Below are positions 52,898-61,705 of a stretch of 64,000 nucleotides of DNA, piece after piece; position 1 is the stretch's first letter; the number at the start of each line of letters is the position of its first letter. This stretch comes from Actinomycetota bacterium (GTDB taxonomy: Bacteria > Actinomycetota > Actinomycetes > Propionibacteriales > Propionibacteriaceae), in assembly GCA_020161795.1 (NCBI GenBank), contig JAIUOR010000012.1:36062-100061 (forward strand), read 5' to 3'. The translations under genes were made by a program, and so were the position numbers. The notes under the pieces are model-generated. The model worked only from the letters and a program-made list of their open reading frames with translations, was not told the DNA's origin and searched no databases.

Positions 52898-53260
52898 TTA
52901 CTCCCCCGGCGTGGTTGCCTGCGCCTTCAACGACTCCACATCGAGCGCTTTCACCTGCTCGATGACGCTGTTCAGTTGGCGCTTGCTCAGGGCGCCCGCC
53001 TCCCGGAACACCAGGTAGCCGGCGCGGAACGCCATGATCGTCGGAATCGATGCGATCTCCAGGCCAGCGGCGAGATCGCGCTGGTCGTCGGTATCCACCT
53101 TGCCGAAGACGATGTCCGGATGCTCCTGCGAGGCCGCCTCGAAGGTCGGAGCGAACATGCGGCACGGCCCGCACCACGCCGCCCAGAAGTCGACGAGCAC
53201 GACGTCGTTATCCTCGATGGTGGTCGCGAATGACTCACGATCCAGCGCAACGGTGGCCAT
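52898..53260 (-). CDS. Thioredoxin
   Basis: A 120-residue cytoplasmic thioredoxin with the active site WCGPC (Cys30, Cys33) and the cis-Pro in ASIPTI. It reduces protein disulfides with thioredoxin reductase. A C-terminal extension of about 15 residues is longer than usual. The start has GAGGAGAGG upstream; a strong terminator follows. Confidence 0.95.
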   Translation of the reverse strand: MATVALDRESFATTIEDNDVVLVDFWAAWCGPCRMFAPTFEAASQEHPDIVFGKVDTDDQRDLAAGLEIASIPTIMAFRAGYLVFREAGALSKRQLNSVIEQVKALDVESLKAQATTPGE

Positions 53261-53330
53261 GGGAATCCTCTCCTCGGGTACTCCCCGGCAACGCTCGCCG
53301 CCGCACCGGTATTCCGGCTCGGCGATCCGC

Positions 53331-54017
53331 TCAGCCCACCGCGACGAAGATGTGGTCGGCCCACCCGGCCGGTAGCACGCAGCGACGCTCGGCCAACAGG
53401 ATCAGGTCGTGCCCGATAAGCGAGGCTTCGATCGGCACTCCGGGACGGACGCCCGCCTCCGCCAGCAGCTTCAGGATCTCCAGATCGGCCTGGATCGCCT
53501 CACTCATCCGGCGAATGGTCACGGTCTGCGGCCCATTGGCCAGCAGCCGCTCGCCGAGCGGCTCCGAACCATCCAGGAAGGATTCCGCCGCCGGCGGCGC
53601 ACCGAGCTCCTCCAATGCCGGAATCGGGTTGCCGTACGGGGATTCGACCGGCTGGCCCAGGATCTCCACCAGCCGGCGTTCCACGTCGGTCGAGATCACG
53701 TGCTCCCAACGGCACGCCTCGTCGTGGACCAGCTCCCACTCCAGCCCGATCACGTCGGTGAGCAGGCGCTCGGCCAGGCGGTGCCGGCGCATCACCCGGG
53801 TCGCCAGCTGCCTGCCCAGCGGGGTCAGCACCAGGTGCCGGTCCTCGTGGAGGGTCACCAGCCCGTCGCGTTCCATCCGCGCGACGGTCTGCGAAACGGT
53901 CGGGCCGCTCTGCTTGAGCCGCTCAGCGATCCGCGCGCGCAACGGCGTCACACCTTCTTCACCGAGTTCGTAGATCGTCCGTAGATACATCTCCGTGGTG
54001 TCGATGAGATCGCTCAT
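53331..54017 (-). CDS. DtxR/IdeR-family iron- or manganese-dependent regulator
   Basis: A 228-residue metalloregulator: N-terminal winged helix (about 5-65, [28 protein letters not shown]), a dimerisation domain with metal ligands ([21 protein letters not shown]), and a C-terminal FeoA/SH3-like domain (about 150-225). In actinobacteria this group represses iron uptake or manganese genes when metal is bound. The ATG has AAGGAGGGTGA upstream. It is divergent from acVLRF1. Confidence 0.94.
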   Translation of the reverse strand: MSDLIDTTEMYLRTIYELGEEGVTPLRARIAERLKQSGPTVSQTVARMERDGLVTLHEDRHLVLTPLGRQLATRVMRRHRLAERLLTDVIGLEWELVHDEACRWEHVISTDVERRLVEILGQPVESPYGNPIPALEELGAPPAAESFLDGSEPLGERLLANGPQTVTIRRMSEAIQADLEILKLLAEAGVRPGVPIEASLIGHDLILLAERRCVLPAGWADHIFVAVG

Positions 54018-54053
54018 TCACCCTCCTTGCCCAAGTAGGGCCAGACTAGCGCT

Positions 54054-54728
54054 ATGGCACCCGCCTCAGGCCAACCCCGAACGATCCGCGTCGATCCGGC
54101 ACGACTGCCGGGCTGGCTGGAGCGGTTCGCCGCGCGCCACGGTGAGATCGACGCCCAGGTGGCCCCCGAGGCGGTGCGCTGCCTGGCCCCGGACGGTGCC
54201 GAGGCCGAGATCCTGCTGCGATGGGGGCCGCTGCCGGCTGGTAGCGACCCGCTCGGCGACCTGGTCGATGCGGTCGGACGTGAACGGACGGTCGGCGTGC
54301 TGCTGGTGCGCCGCAAGGCGCACGCGGTAGGAGTGTTCCAGGGCTCGCGCCTGCTGCTGGGACGCCACGACTCCCACTACGTCCAGGGACGGACGAAGGC
54401 CGGCGGCTGGTCCCAGCAGCGCTACGCCAGGCGCCGCTCCAATCAGGCGGACAGGGCCTTCGCGGAGGCTGCCGCGGATGCGCGCGAACTACTGCTCCCG
54501 CGCCTCGACGAGCTGGCGGGCCTGGTCCTCGGCGGGGACGGCGCCGGCGTCCGCGCCGTCCTGGGAGAGCCGGGGCTGGAGAGTCTGGCGCGCCTGGCGG
54601 AGATCGGAAACCACCCGGTCTACCCCGTGGCCGATCCCAATCGCGGCGTGCTCGAGGGGTTCGGGCAGGTGTTCCGGACCGTGCCCATCCGGCTCAACGA
54701 ACTGGCCCAGGCGGGCGGGGAGCGCTAG
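54054..54728 (+). CDS. acVLRF1-family peptidyl-tRNA hydrolase
   Basis: A 224-residue protein of the actinobacterial Vms1-like release factor 1 family, related to eRF1/Vms1. The catalytic loop GGWSQQRYARRR (117-128) supplies the Gln (121/122) that replaces the eukaryotic GGQ. It should release nascent chains from stalled large ribosomal subunits in rescue. CAGACT lies six bases before the ATG, a weaker form of the leaderless promoter seen at neighbours. Confidence 0.85.
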   Translation: MAPASGQPRTIRVDPARLPGWLERFAARHGEIDAQVAPEAVRCLAPDGAEAEILLRWGPLPAGSDPLGDLVDAVGRERTVGVLLVRRKAHAVGVFQGSRLLLGRHDSHYVQGRTKAGGWSQQRYARRRSNQADRAFAEAAADARELLLPRLDELAGLVLGGDGAGVRAVLGEPGLESLARLAEIGNHPVYPVADPNRGVLEGFGQVFRTVPIRLNELAQAGGER

Positions 54729-54979
54729 CGGCGCAGCAGGACGACGGTTCCGGCCACCACCGCGAGCACGCCGGCACCGACCAGCGCCAGCATCGTCCGG
54801 GTCTCGTCCAGCGGCACGTCGGGGCTGTCGACCTCCTCGTCGGCGCCGGCGGACGGTGTGGTCGTCTGAGCCGACGGTGACGGCGATGGGGTGTCCGCTG
54901 CGGCCACGGCCGCGGGGAAGATCACCAGCGCGGCAAGCAGAGCTCCCAGCGCCACCAGCCGGCGCACGCACATTCCCAT
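54725..54979 (-). CDS. Small secreted/membrane-anchored protein
   Basis: An 84-residue protein with a signal peptide (about 1-27, ending AVAAAD), a Ser/Thr/Pro linker and a C-terminal membrane helix followed by Arg-Arg. It is convergent with acVLRF1, overlapping at the stops. TAGACT (54987-54992) lies seven bases before the ATG, suggesting a leaderless start. No family recognised. Confidence 0.72.
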   Translation of the reverse strand: MGMCVRRLVALGALLAALVIFPAAVAAADTPSPSPSAQTTTPSAGADEEVDSPDVPLDETRTMLALVGAGVLAVVAGTVVLLRR

Positions 54980-55028
54980 GGTCTGGAGTCTATTGCCCCG
55001 TCGCGCCTCGCGCGTCAGGTGACACCGC

Positions 55029-55130
55029 TCAATCACCGGCGGCCGGCAGAATCAGGGCACCCCAGATCACCAGGGCGATCATCGCCAGCAGCGCGCCGGT
55101 GACGATCAGGCGCCGGGTCCGTGGGTTCAC
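55029..55130 (-). CDS. 33-residue single-helix membrane peptide
   Basis: A short frame starting GTG at 55130 codes for 33 residues: a basic N-terminus (NPRTRR), one hydrophobic helix of about 22 residues (LIVTGALLAMIALVIWGALIL) and stop. TAGATT (55137-55142) lies exactly six bases before the GTG, the same leaderless layout as nearby genes. The basic-then-hydrophobic pattern and promoter argue that it is real; no homologue is known to me. Confidence 0.55.
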   Translation of the reverse strand: MNPRTRRLIVTGALLAMIALVIWGALILPAAGD

Positions 55131-55254
55131 CCCTCCAATCTAGCCCGATTGGAGTCACCTTCCGGCTCCGCGCTCGTCACCGCCATGGCCCACCGGCAGC
55201 CAAACGGAACGGGCGCCGCCGGAGTGCCCGGCGACGCCAGTATCGAGAGCCGTC

Positions 55255-56775
55255 CTACCCCAGGGCGCCGAAGATCGCGCCCTGCACGAAGTAGATCAGG
55301 AAGGCCGCCGCCACGACGTACAGCAGCGAATGCACCTGCTTCGCCTTGCCGTGCAGCACCTTGATCAGCACGAAGAAGATGAAGCCGGCACCGATACCCG
55401 CTGTGATCGAGTAGGCGAACGGCATCAGGATCACCGTGAGGAAGGCCGGGATGCCCTCCACCGGATCCGTCCAGTCGATCTGCGCCACCTGCGACATCAT
55501 CAGGAAGCCCACAAAGACCAGCGCCGGAGCGGCAGCCTCGGAGGGCACCATGTTGACCAGCGGCGCCAGCACCAGGCTCAGCAGGAAGGCCGCGCCGGTC
55601 ACCAGCGAGGCGATACCCGTGCGCGCCCCGTCGCCGACACCGGCTGCGGATTCGATGTACGAGGTGTTCGACGACACCGAGCCCAGACCACCGACCATGG
55701 CGCCGACCGAGTCGACCATCAGGATCTCCTGGGTGTGCGGCGGGTTGCCGTCGGCTTCCAGCAGGCCGCCCTCGGCGCCCACGGCCACGATCGTGCCCAT
55801 GGTGTCGAAGAAGTCGGCCAGCAGCAGCGCGAAGATCAGCAGCAGGACGCCGAGCACCGCGCCCATCCCGTTCGCGGCGGTGAACGCGCCGAAGAAGAAC
55901 TCGCCCGGGTTGCGGAAGGCGATGGTGAGCAGGCTCAGGTCGGGCAGCGACCAGCCACCGAAGGCCGGGACGTTCAGCATCCAGCCGGTCGGGTTCACGA
56001 TCGCACCGGTGGCATCCTTGGCCGAGCCGACATGGCCGACGGACTCCACGATGACGCTCAGCACAGTCGCGCTCAGGATGGCGATCAGCATCGCGCCGCG
56101 GACCTTGCGGACGTACAGCGCGACCAGCAGCACAAGACCGATGACGAAGACAGCGATCGGCCAGCCGATCAGGCTGCCGAACACACCCAGCTGCAGCAGC
56201 GGGTTGCCGGGACGGACGATGCCGGCGTCGGCCAGGCCGATCAGGGCGATGAACAGGCCGATGCCGACCGAGATCGCAGCCCGCAGCACCCGCGGAACGG
56301 CGTTGAAGACGGCCTTGCGGAAGCCGGTGAGCACCAGGATGGTGATCGCCAGGCCCTCCCAGAACACCAGGCCCATGGCCTGCACCCAGGTCATCTGGGG
56401 CGCGATGACGTAGGCGACCATGGCGTTCAGGCCCAGGCCGGTCGCCATCGCGATCGGGAAGCGGCCGTAGGCGCCCATGAAGATGGAGAGCAGGCCGGCG
56501 ATCAGCGCGGTGGCCGCGGCCACGGTGGCGATGGAGGCGGGAATGGCGCCTTCGGCGCCGGCGGCCATGCCATTGATCAGGTTGCCGTTGACGTCGGAAG
56601 CGGTGCCGATGATCAACGGGTTGAGGACGATGATGTAGGCCATGGTGAAGAAGGTCACCAGGCCGCCACGGATCTCGCGGGCGAGGGTGGAGCCGCGCTT
56701 GGTCAGTTCGAACCAGGAGTCGAAGGAGGATGTCGGAGCAGAGGACGTTTCAGGCGGAGCCGAGGCGTGAGACAT
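55255..56775 (-). CDS. NCS2-family purine permease (AzgA/PbuG type)
   Basis: A 506-residue transporter with about 13-14 helices. GLVTFFTMAYIIVLNP, GLGLNAMVAY and DFFDTMGTIVAVG are typical of AzgA-like hypoxanthine/guanine/adenine permeases. It imports purine bases with protons. TAGCAT (56783-56788) precedes the ATG by seven bases, so the mRNA is probably leaderless and there is no room for a purine riboswitch. Confidence 0.94.
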   Translation of the reverse strand: MSHASAPPETSSAPTSSFDSWFELTKRGSTLAREIRGGLVTFFTMAYIIVLNPLIIGTASDVNGNLINGMAAGAEGAIPASIATVAAATALIAGLLSIFMGAYGRFPIAMATGLGLNAMVAYVIAPQMTWVQAMGLVFWEGLAITILVLTGFRKAVFNAVPRVLRAAISVGIGLFIALIGLADAGIVRPGNPLLQLGVFGSLIGWPIAVFVIGLVLLVALYVRKVRGAMLIAILSATVLSVIVESVGHVGSAKDATGAIVNPTGWMLNVPAFGGWSLPDLSLLTIAFRNPGEFFFGAFTAANGMGAVLGVLLLIFALLLADFFDTMGTIVAVGAEGGLLEADGNPPHTQEILMVDSVGAMVGGLGSVSSNTSYIESAAGVGDGARTGIASLVTGAAFLLSLVLAPLVNMVPSEAAAPALVFVGFLMMSQVAQIDWTDPVEGIPAFLTVILMPFAYSITAGIGAGFIFFVLIKVLHGKAKQVHSLLYVVAAAFLIYFVQGAIFGALG

Positions 56776-56819
56776 GGCTTACATGCTAGAGCCACCGTCG
56801 CTCACATATGGTGGTGTCC

Positions 56820-57158
56820 GTGTACAAACCCGGTCAGCACACGCCGCTTCTGGTGCAGGCTCCCGTTCGCGCTCTCGATCCCGACGGCGCCGGCATCCTG
56901 ACCATCGGCACGCTCGCGTTCAGCGTCGCGAGCGTGGTCTGCTGGTTCCAGCTCGACGCGTTGCGGGCCATCGGCCAGGGATGGTGGCTGGGAGTGTGCC
57001 TGATCGGCGTGCTGATCGGTGCGGCCGGGATGGCCATCGCCTGGCGGGCACACCGTCGGCGCAGGGCTCAGGGGATCGCCGAACCCGCCCTGGAGGCGTC
57101 TGCGGACGGCGAGGACGATCCTGCGTCCAGCATCACCGAGACCCACCAATCACCGTAG
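56820..57158 (+). CDS. DUF2530 membrane protein
   Basis: A 112-residue protein with two membrane helices (about 27-47 and 57-77) and an acidic tail, matching actinobacterial DUF2530. I chose GTG at 56820 because TATGGT (56807-56812) lies seven bases ahead, the leaderless layout; the ATG at 56808 would overlap that promoter. Divergent from the purine permease, with only 44 bp between starts. Function unknown. Confidence 0.82.
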   Translation: MYKPGQHTPLLVQAPVRALDPDGAGILTIGTLAFSVASVVCWFQLDALRAIGQGWWLGVCLIGVLIGAAGMAIAWRAHRRRRAQGIAEPALEASADGEDDPASSITETHQSP

Positions 57159-57177
57159 CGGGCTGCGCCGGCGGGGT

Positions 57178-57951
57178 TCAGTCAAAGAGGGCTTCGTCCA
57201 CGCTGATCGTGTCCCACACCGGCTGGGTGAGATCCACTCCGCGCCGCGGCTCGGCCACGTCGGAGTGCCCGCCGCAGCCGTGATCGCGGGTGATCACCGA
57301 TCCGTCCGATGGCGAGTACTCGTTGGCGCAGACGCCGAAGATGTCGCCGAGGCTTCCCGACAACGCCACGAAGTAGCCACAGGTCTCGCACGGCGCGGGT
57401 GCCTGCTGGGTCATTGCATTGTCGGGGCCGCCGCTGCCTTCGTGCCAGCGGACGGCGGCCAGATCGCGGCCGACCGGCGACAGCACGCGTTCGCGGCCCA
57501 ATCCCAGCTCCGCGATCACCGCGCGGATCTGCGACCATTCGGCCGGATCCGAATCCTTGGCCGACTCGCCGCCGGTGTAGCCCGGCTCCAGCCGCACGTC
57601 GTCGGACGGGGACGGCATCAGCGCGCCGGGCGTGATGTCGCCGGCGGCCACCCGCTCCGACCAGGGCACCCAGGGCGCGGCCAGCAGAGCCCCGTCACTG
57701 GGAAGCATGGTGACCTCGTTGACGGTCACCACCCGCGCCCGGGAGGCCCGGGCGACCGTCACCGCCCACTGCCATCCGGGGTAGGCGGGATGGTCACAGG
57801 CGAAGTAGTGGGTGGCGACCCGGGTGTCGTCGGCGATGGTTCCGCGGTGTTCGCCCACCTCGAAGACCCCTGCCCGCCGCACGGCGGCGGCGCGGGCCAG
57901 GTCGATCGCCTCAGCGCAGGCGCGATCCAGGGTGATGGCAGCCAAGGTCAC
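57178..57951 (-). CDS. DUF3027 family protein
   Basis: A 257-residue actinobacterial protein of DUF3027. GWQWAVTVARA and VTVNEVTMLPSDGALLAPWVPW-like motifs mark the family, and a CETCGYF...CANE pair with later DHGCGGHSD may bind zinc. The GTG start overlaps the stop of the cold-shock gene (GTGA). Function unknown. Confidence 0.9.
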   Translation of the reverse strand: MTLAAITLDRACAEAIDLARAAAVRRAGVFEVGEHRGTIADDTRVATHYFACDHPAYPGWQWAVTVARASRARVVTVNEVTMLPSDGALLAAPWVPWSERVAAGDITPGALMPSPSDDVRLEPGYTGGESAKDSDPAEWSQIRAVIAELGLGRERVLSPVGRDLAAVRWHEGSGGPDNAMTQQAPAPCETCGYFVALSGSLGDIFGVCANEYSPSDGSVITRDHGCGGHSDVAEPRRGVDLTQPVWDTISVDEALFD

Positions 57952-58334
57952 AATTCCAGTTCGTCGGCCACGCCGCGCAGTACCGAGGCCACCTTGCCGG
58001 CGACCTTGGCATCGGGGTGGCGGCCACGGCGATAACCGGCGCCGATACCGTCCAGCATCTTGATGAGATCCTCCACGATCACCGCCATCTGCTCAGGTGA
58101 CTTGCGCGCGGCCTTGGACAGCGACGTCGGCGGATCGATCAGCCGCAGCGACAGAGCCTGCTCGCCCCGCTTGCCCTCGACGACGCCGAACTCGACCTTC
58201 TGCCCACGCCGCAACGTGGTGACGCCCTCCGGCAACGCGGAGGCCCGGACGTAGACGTCCTCACCCCCGGAATCCTTGGAAAGGAACCCGAAACCCTTCT
58301 CGGCGTCGTAGTAGCGCACCTTGCCTACCGGCAT
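57948..58334 (-). CDS. Cold-shock domain protein with C-terminal extension
   Basis: A 128-residue protein. The first 70 residues are a cold-shock domain with RNP-like motifs (KGFGFLSKD, EDVYVRASAL). The remaining 58 residues are a helical extension absent from standard CspA proteins and common in actinobacterial homologues next to DUF3027. It should bind single-stranded RNA or DNA. The ATG at 58334 has AGGAG seven bases upstream. Confidence 0.92.
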   Translation of the reverse strand: MPVGKVRYYDAEKGFGFLSKDSGGEDVYVRASALPEGVTTLRRGQKVEFGVVEGKRGEQALSLRLIDPPTSLSKAARKSPEQMAVIVEDLIKMLDGIGAGYRRGRHPDAKVAGKVASVLRGVADELEL

Positions 58335-58519
58335 GACCTCACTCCTGGCTGATTCACGCGACGGAGAATCCCCACCGCTCCGCACTACCCTACCGGGCCA
58401 TCCCCAGTTGTGGTGCCCGGGACGCTACTCGTCCGCGCTCACTGGCTCGGGACGCGACGATGCCGCCGCTCGACCATGCGCGCGTCCGCCCTCTCGGCAT
58501 CGCCCATTAGCATGGCGGC

Positions 58520-59338
58520 ATGGCAACCTGGCGAGACGGCCCCGAGTACGCGCCCACCGCGCGGCCGGATGCCTTCGTGGAACCGGTCGCCCAGCCGCTG
58601 GATGCGCCCGAGCCCGCCGACCACCCCGGTGCGGACGCGCCGGCCGAGCATCCGCGGTTCACCGCACCCGAGCAGACCGCCCCCGATCTGGCCGCGCTGC
58701 TTCCGGCGACCGTGCCGGAGCGCGATCCACGGCTCGCCTTCGAGGTGGTCACGACGGCGCTCACGCAGGACACGGCATGGGGGGCGGCGCACAGCGCACC
58801 GGCTCTGGCCACTGCCGCGTGGACACCGCTGCAGCCCTTCACCGAATCGGCGCCGGTCGCCGGATCCATTCCGCCACCGCCGACGACACAGCCGCGCGCG
58901 GCGGTGAATCCGCAGCCCTTCCCCGCTCCCGGCACGCCGGGATGGTTCGCGCCGCCGGATCTTGCGCAGCGCTACCAGCCACCGCCGCAGGTCAGCCTGG
59001 GACATGTGGTGCGCGCGCTCACCCCGGGCGTCCTGATCGCCCTTCTGATCGGAGCCTTGCTGAACCCGATGTCGGTGGTGATGCTGGGCCTGTCGTTCGT
59101 GCTGTCGAGCCGGATCGCCTACCGCCGTAAGCAGGTTCAGCTGCTCTACCTGATCGCGATGGGGCTGGTGGGGCTGGTCGGCGGCGCGACGCTGGTGTTC
59201 GACGGGTTCTACCTCCCCTCGGCCTGGTCGGCGGTCTCCGTCACCGCCCAGGCGATGTGCTGGCTGCTGCCGTTCGGGCTCGGCCTGGTGATCGCGCTCG
59301 CCCTGGGCAAGGGCGAACGGCCCGGAACCCGGCCGTGA
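58520..59338 (+). CDS. Conserved membrane protein with Pro/Ala-rich N-terminus
   Basis: A 272-residue protein. The first 155 residues are disordered, rich in Pro, Ala and acid; about four membrane helices follow (about 165-265). TAGCAT (58508-58513) lies six bases before the ATG, so it is probably leaderless. Its stop overlaps the next start (GTGA). No family recognised. Confidence 0.8.
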   Translation: MATWRDGPEYAPTARPDAFVEPVAQPLDAPEPADHPGADAPAEHPRFTAPEQTAPDLAALLPATVPERDPRLAFEVVTTALTQDTAWGAAHSAPALATAAWTPLQPFTESAPVAGSIPPPPTTQPRAAVNPQPFPAPGTPGWFAPPDLAQRYQPPPQVSLGHVVRALTPGVLIALLIGALLNPMSVVMLGLSFVLSSRIAYRRKQVQLLYLIAMGLVGLVGGATLVFDGFYLPSAWSAVSVTAQAMCWLLPFGLGLVIALALGKGERPGTRP

Positions 59339-60048
59339 CGCACCCGGAGCCCCCACCCACCGGCTGGACGCCGCCACCGCTGGGTGGTGGAATGCCGCCG
59401 GTGTTCCCGCCGGCGACCTACCCGCCGCCCGTCGACCCCGGGGTTCCGGGCGCCTTTCCGCCACCGGACTCCGGCGGGTTCGTCCCGGTCCACGCTCCGT
59501 TTCCCAGCGCACCGCCACCTGGACGGCGTCGCCGCGGACCGATCGCGCTGGCGATCGTGGTCGTCGCCGTCGTGGGCCTCGTCGTGCTCGCCTTCGTGCT
59601 GCGGGAAGTGCTCAACCCGGCACCGGTCACTCCTGAAGACCCCACCGGCACGGTGGCGGTGACCGGCGGCGACATCGGCACCGCCATCCCGCTCAGCGGG
59701 CCGGACGGCACCGCCACCGTGACCGTCACCGGCGCCCGCTGGACACCCGAGGGCGAAGTGGCCCCGCTGGCGGGAACCAGCTATCTGATCGTGGACGTCG
59801 AACTCAGCGGCGGCACCGGCGAGGTGGCGGTCGGCGGGATGTTCACCGCCGTCGTCACGTCCGACAATCAGCGCTTCGGGCTCGCCTTCGGGCCGATCCT
59901 CGATCCCCTCCTGGCCAGTACCGTCCTGCGCCCCGGCGACACCGCCGCCGGCCAACTCGGCTACCAACTGCCCCCCGGGGCGGTCACCCTGGAGTTCCAG
60001 TCCCCCGACGGCGTTCGACTCGGCGCAGTGAGGATCCCCGGCCCATGA
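59335..60048 (+). CDS. Membrane-anchored protein with Ig-like extracellular domain
   Basis: A 237-residue protein: a Pro-rich cytoplasmic N-terminus (about 1-65), Arg cluster, one membrane helix (about 70-92) and a beta-sandwich domain resembling DUF4352-type folds (about 105-235, GARWTPEG, YLIVDVELSG). The GTG overlaps the previous stop, and the Nudix gene overlaps its own stop. Extracellular binding role is possible; function unknown. Confidence 0.82.
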   Translation: MTHPEPPPTGWTPPPLGGGMPPVFPPATYPPPVDPGVPGAFPPPDSGGFVPVHAPFPSAPPPGRRRRGPIALAIVVVAVVGLVVLAFVLREVLNPAPVTPEDPTGTVAVTGGDIGTAIPLSGPDGTATVTVTGARWTPEGEVAPLAGTSYLIVDVELSGGTGEVAVGGMFTAVVTSDNQRFGLAFGPILDPLLASTVLRPGDTAAGQLGYQLPPGAVTLEFQSPDGVRLGAVRIPGP

Positions 60049-60599
60049 GTGAGTTCCGCAACCGGCGCTTCGTGGCGGTACCGCCCCAGGAGCGGCCATC
60101 GCGCCGCCGTACCGCGGCGCGCGTGATCGTCACCGACGGCACCCGCGTCCTGCTCTTCACCGACACCGATCCCGGTCTTCCCGGCATTCGCTGGTGGGTC
60201 ACCCCGGGCGGTGGGATCGACCCTGGTGAGACCCCTCGCGACGCCGCCGTCCGCGAACTCGCCGAAGAGACCGGCCTTCGGGTCGATCCTGGCCGATTGC
60301 TCGGGCCGGTCGCCGTCCGCGATGTCGCCCATGGTTACTCCGACCAGGTGCTGTACCAGCACGAGACGTTCTTCGTCCTGGTAACGCCGCGCTTCCAGGT
60401 CGACACCGCCGGCCACACCGAGGACGAGCAACTCACCATCGCCGGCCATGACTGGCTCCCGATCACCGAGCTCGCCACCCTGGGCGAACCGGTCTGGCCG
60501 GCTCAGATCGCGGCTCTGGTGGAACTCGCCGACCGTCCCGAGGCGTGGCCGCTCGAGCTCGGCGAGGTCGAGGAATCCACGGTGCGCGTCAGCGATTGA
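60045..60599 (+). CDS. Nudix hydrolase
   Basis: A 184-residue hydrolase with a complete Nudix box at 56-78 (GGIDPGETPRDAAVRELAEETG), which binds Mg2+ and cleaves nucleoside diphosphate derivatives. Substrate not predictable. Its ATG overlaps the stop of the previous gene (ATGA), third in an operon of two membrane proteins and this enzyme. Confidence 0.94.
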   Translation: MSEFRNRRFVAVPPQERPSRRRTAARVIVTDGTRVLLFTDTDPGLPGIRWWVTPGGGIDPGETPRDAAVRELAEETGLRVDPGRLLGPVAVRDVAHGYSDQVLYQHETFFVLVTPRFQVDTAGHTEDEQLTIAGHDWLPITELATLGEPVWPAQIAALVELADRPEAWPLELGEVEESTVRVSD

Positions 60600-60651
60600 G
60601 ACCATCCGGTTCCCGACGAGAACGGCGCTGTTCTTGGAATAGGCTGAGCTG

Positions 60652-61578
60652 GTGCTCCCCGATCATTCCGGACCCGGCTCCGGCGAGCCCTCGACGCCCC
60701 GGCTTGAACGCTTCCTGTGGCTGTCGCTGGGCGGCGCCGTGGTCATCCTGGGCATCAAACTGGCCGCCGCCGCCCTGACCGGCTCGATCGGCATGTGGTC
60801 CGACGCGCTGGAATCCACCGTCAACGTGGCGGCCGCCGGCGTCGCGCTGTGGGCGCTGCGGCTCTCGGCCAAGCCGGCCGACCACAACCACGATTTCGGC
60901 CATGGCAAGGCCGAGTACTTCTCGGCCGCGGTCGAGGGATCGATGATCCTGGTCGCTGCCGCGGTGATCATCGTCGGCGCTGTGATGCGGTTGCTCTCAC
61001 CGCAACCGCTGGAGCATCTCGGTATCGGCCTGGTGCTGCTCGCCATCGCCACCGCTGCCAACCTGGCGATCGGCCTGGTGCTGATCCGTGCCGGGCGCCG
61101 GTACCGTTCGATCACCCTGGAGGCCGACGGCCAGCACCTGCTGACCGACGTCTGGACGTCGGTGGGCGTGCTGGTGGCAATCGGCGTCGTGGCCCTGACC
61201 GACCTGCACTGGCTCGATCCGGTGATCGCCCTCGTGGTCGGGGCGAACATCCTGTTCACCGGCTACAAGCTGGTGCGCCGCTCGGTGGTCGGCCTGCTGG
61301 ACGGGACGCTGCCGCCGGACGAGGTGGAGAAGGTGGCCGAGGTGCTGAGCGGGATAGCCCAGGATTCCCGCGTCCACATCGCCCAGTTGCGTACCCGGGA
61401 ATCCGGGCGCCAGCGGTTCGTCTACGCCACCGTCACCGTCCCCGGCGAATGGACGGTGACCCGCAGCCACGATCTGGCCGATGCCGTCGAAGCCGCGGTC
61501 GACGCGGCGCTGCCCGGCGCGACCACCTTCGTCCACATCGAGCCCAACGACCACCGGCGCACCCCCGACACGACCTGA
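60652..61578 (+). CDS. Cation diffusion facilitator family transporter
   Basis: A 308-residue CDF transporter with six helices, the SDALES and HNHDFGHGKAEYF motifs, TDVWTS in the fifth helix, and a C-terminal cytoplasmic domain ending in FVHIEP. It exports Zn2+, Fe2+ or Mn2+ by proton exchange. The start is GTG at 60652, six bases after TAGGCT (60640-60645), so probably leaderless. Confidence 0.93.
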   Translation: MLPDHSGPGSGEPSTPRLERFLWLSLGGAVVILGIKLAAAALTGSIGMWSDALESTVNVAAAGVALWALRLSAKPADHNHDFGHGKAEYFSAAVEGSMILVAAAVIIVGAVMRLLSPQPLEHLGIGLVLLAIATAANLAIGLVLIRAGRRYRSITLEADGQHLLTDVWTSVGVLVAIGVVALTDLHWLDPVIALVVGANILFTGYKLVRRSVVGLLDGTLPPDEVEKVAEVLSGIAQDSRVHIAQLRTRESGRQRFVYATVTVPGEWTVTRSHDLADAVEAAVDAALPGATTFVHIEPNDHRRTPDTT

Positions 61579-61598
61579 CCGGCCACGTCCGGATCCGT

Positions 61599-61667
61599 CA
61601 CTAATTGCCAAATAGCTCCCCCCCACCGACCCATACGCCGGCGACGTGCGTTATTTGGCAATTAGTG
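61599..61667. repeat. 16-bp perfect inverted repeat element
   Basis: CACTAATTGCCAAATA (61599-61614) and TATTTGGCAATTAGTG (61652-61667) are exact inverted copies around a 37-bp GC-rich centre. The AT-rich arms contrast with the genome. It lies between convergent genes and could serve as a two-way terminator or be a small mobile element with 16-bp ends. Confidence 0.75.
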
Positions 61668-61705
61668 CACACCTCGACCGGCTGGGCGGCCCGGCCGATG
61701 GTGGG

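Noticed and set aside
52806..53018. A 70-codon plus-strand frame after the hairpin
   Set aside because: It overlaps the hairpin and the end of the thioredoxin gene antisense, and only its first part is AT-rich 3' untranslated sequence. No family pattern.
55143..55254. Purine riboswitch before the NCS2 permease
   Set aside because: The permease is on the minus strand and its start at 56775 follows a -10 hexamer by seven bases, leaving no leader; this other end shows no riboswitch-like folding either.
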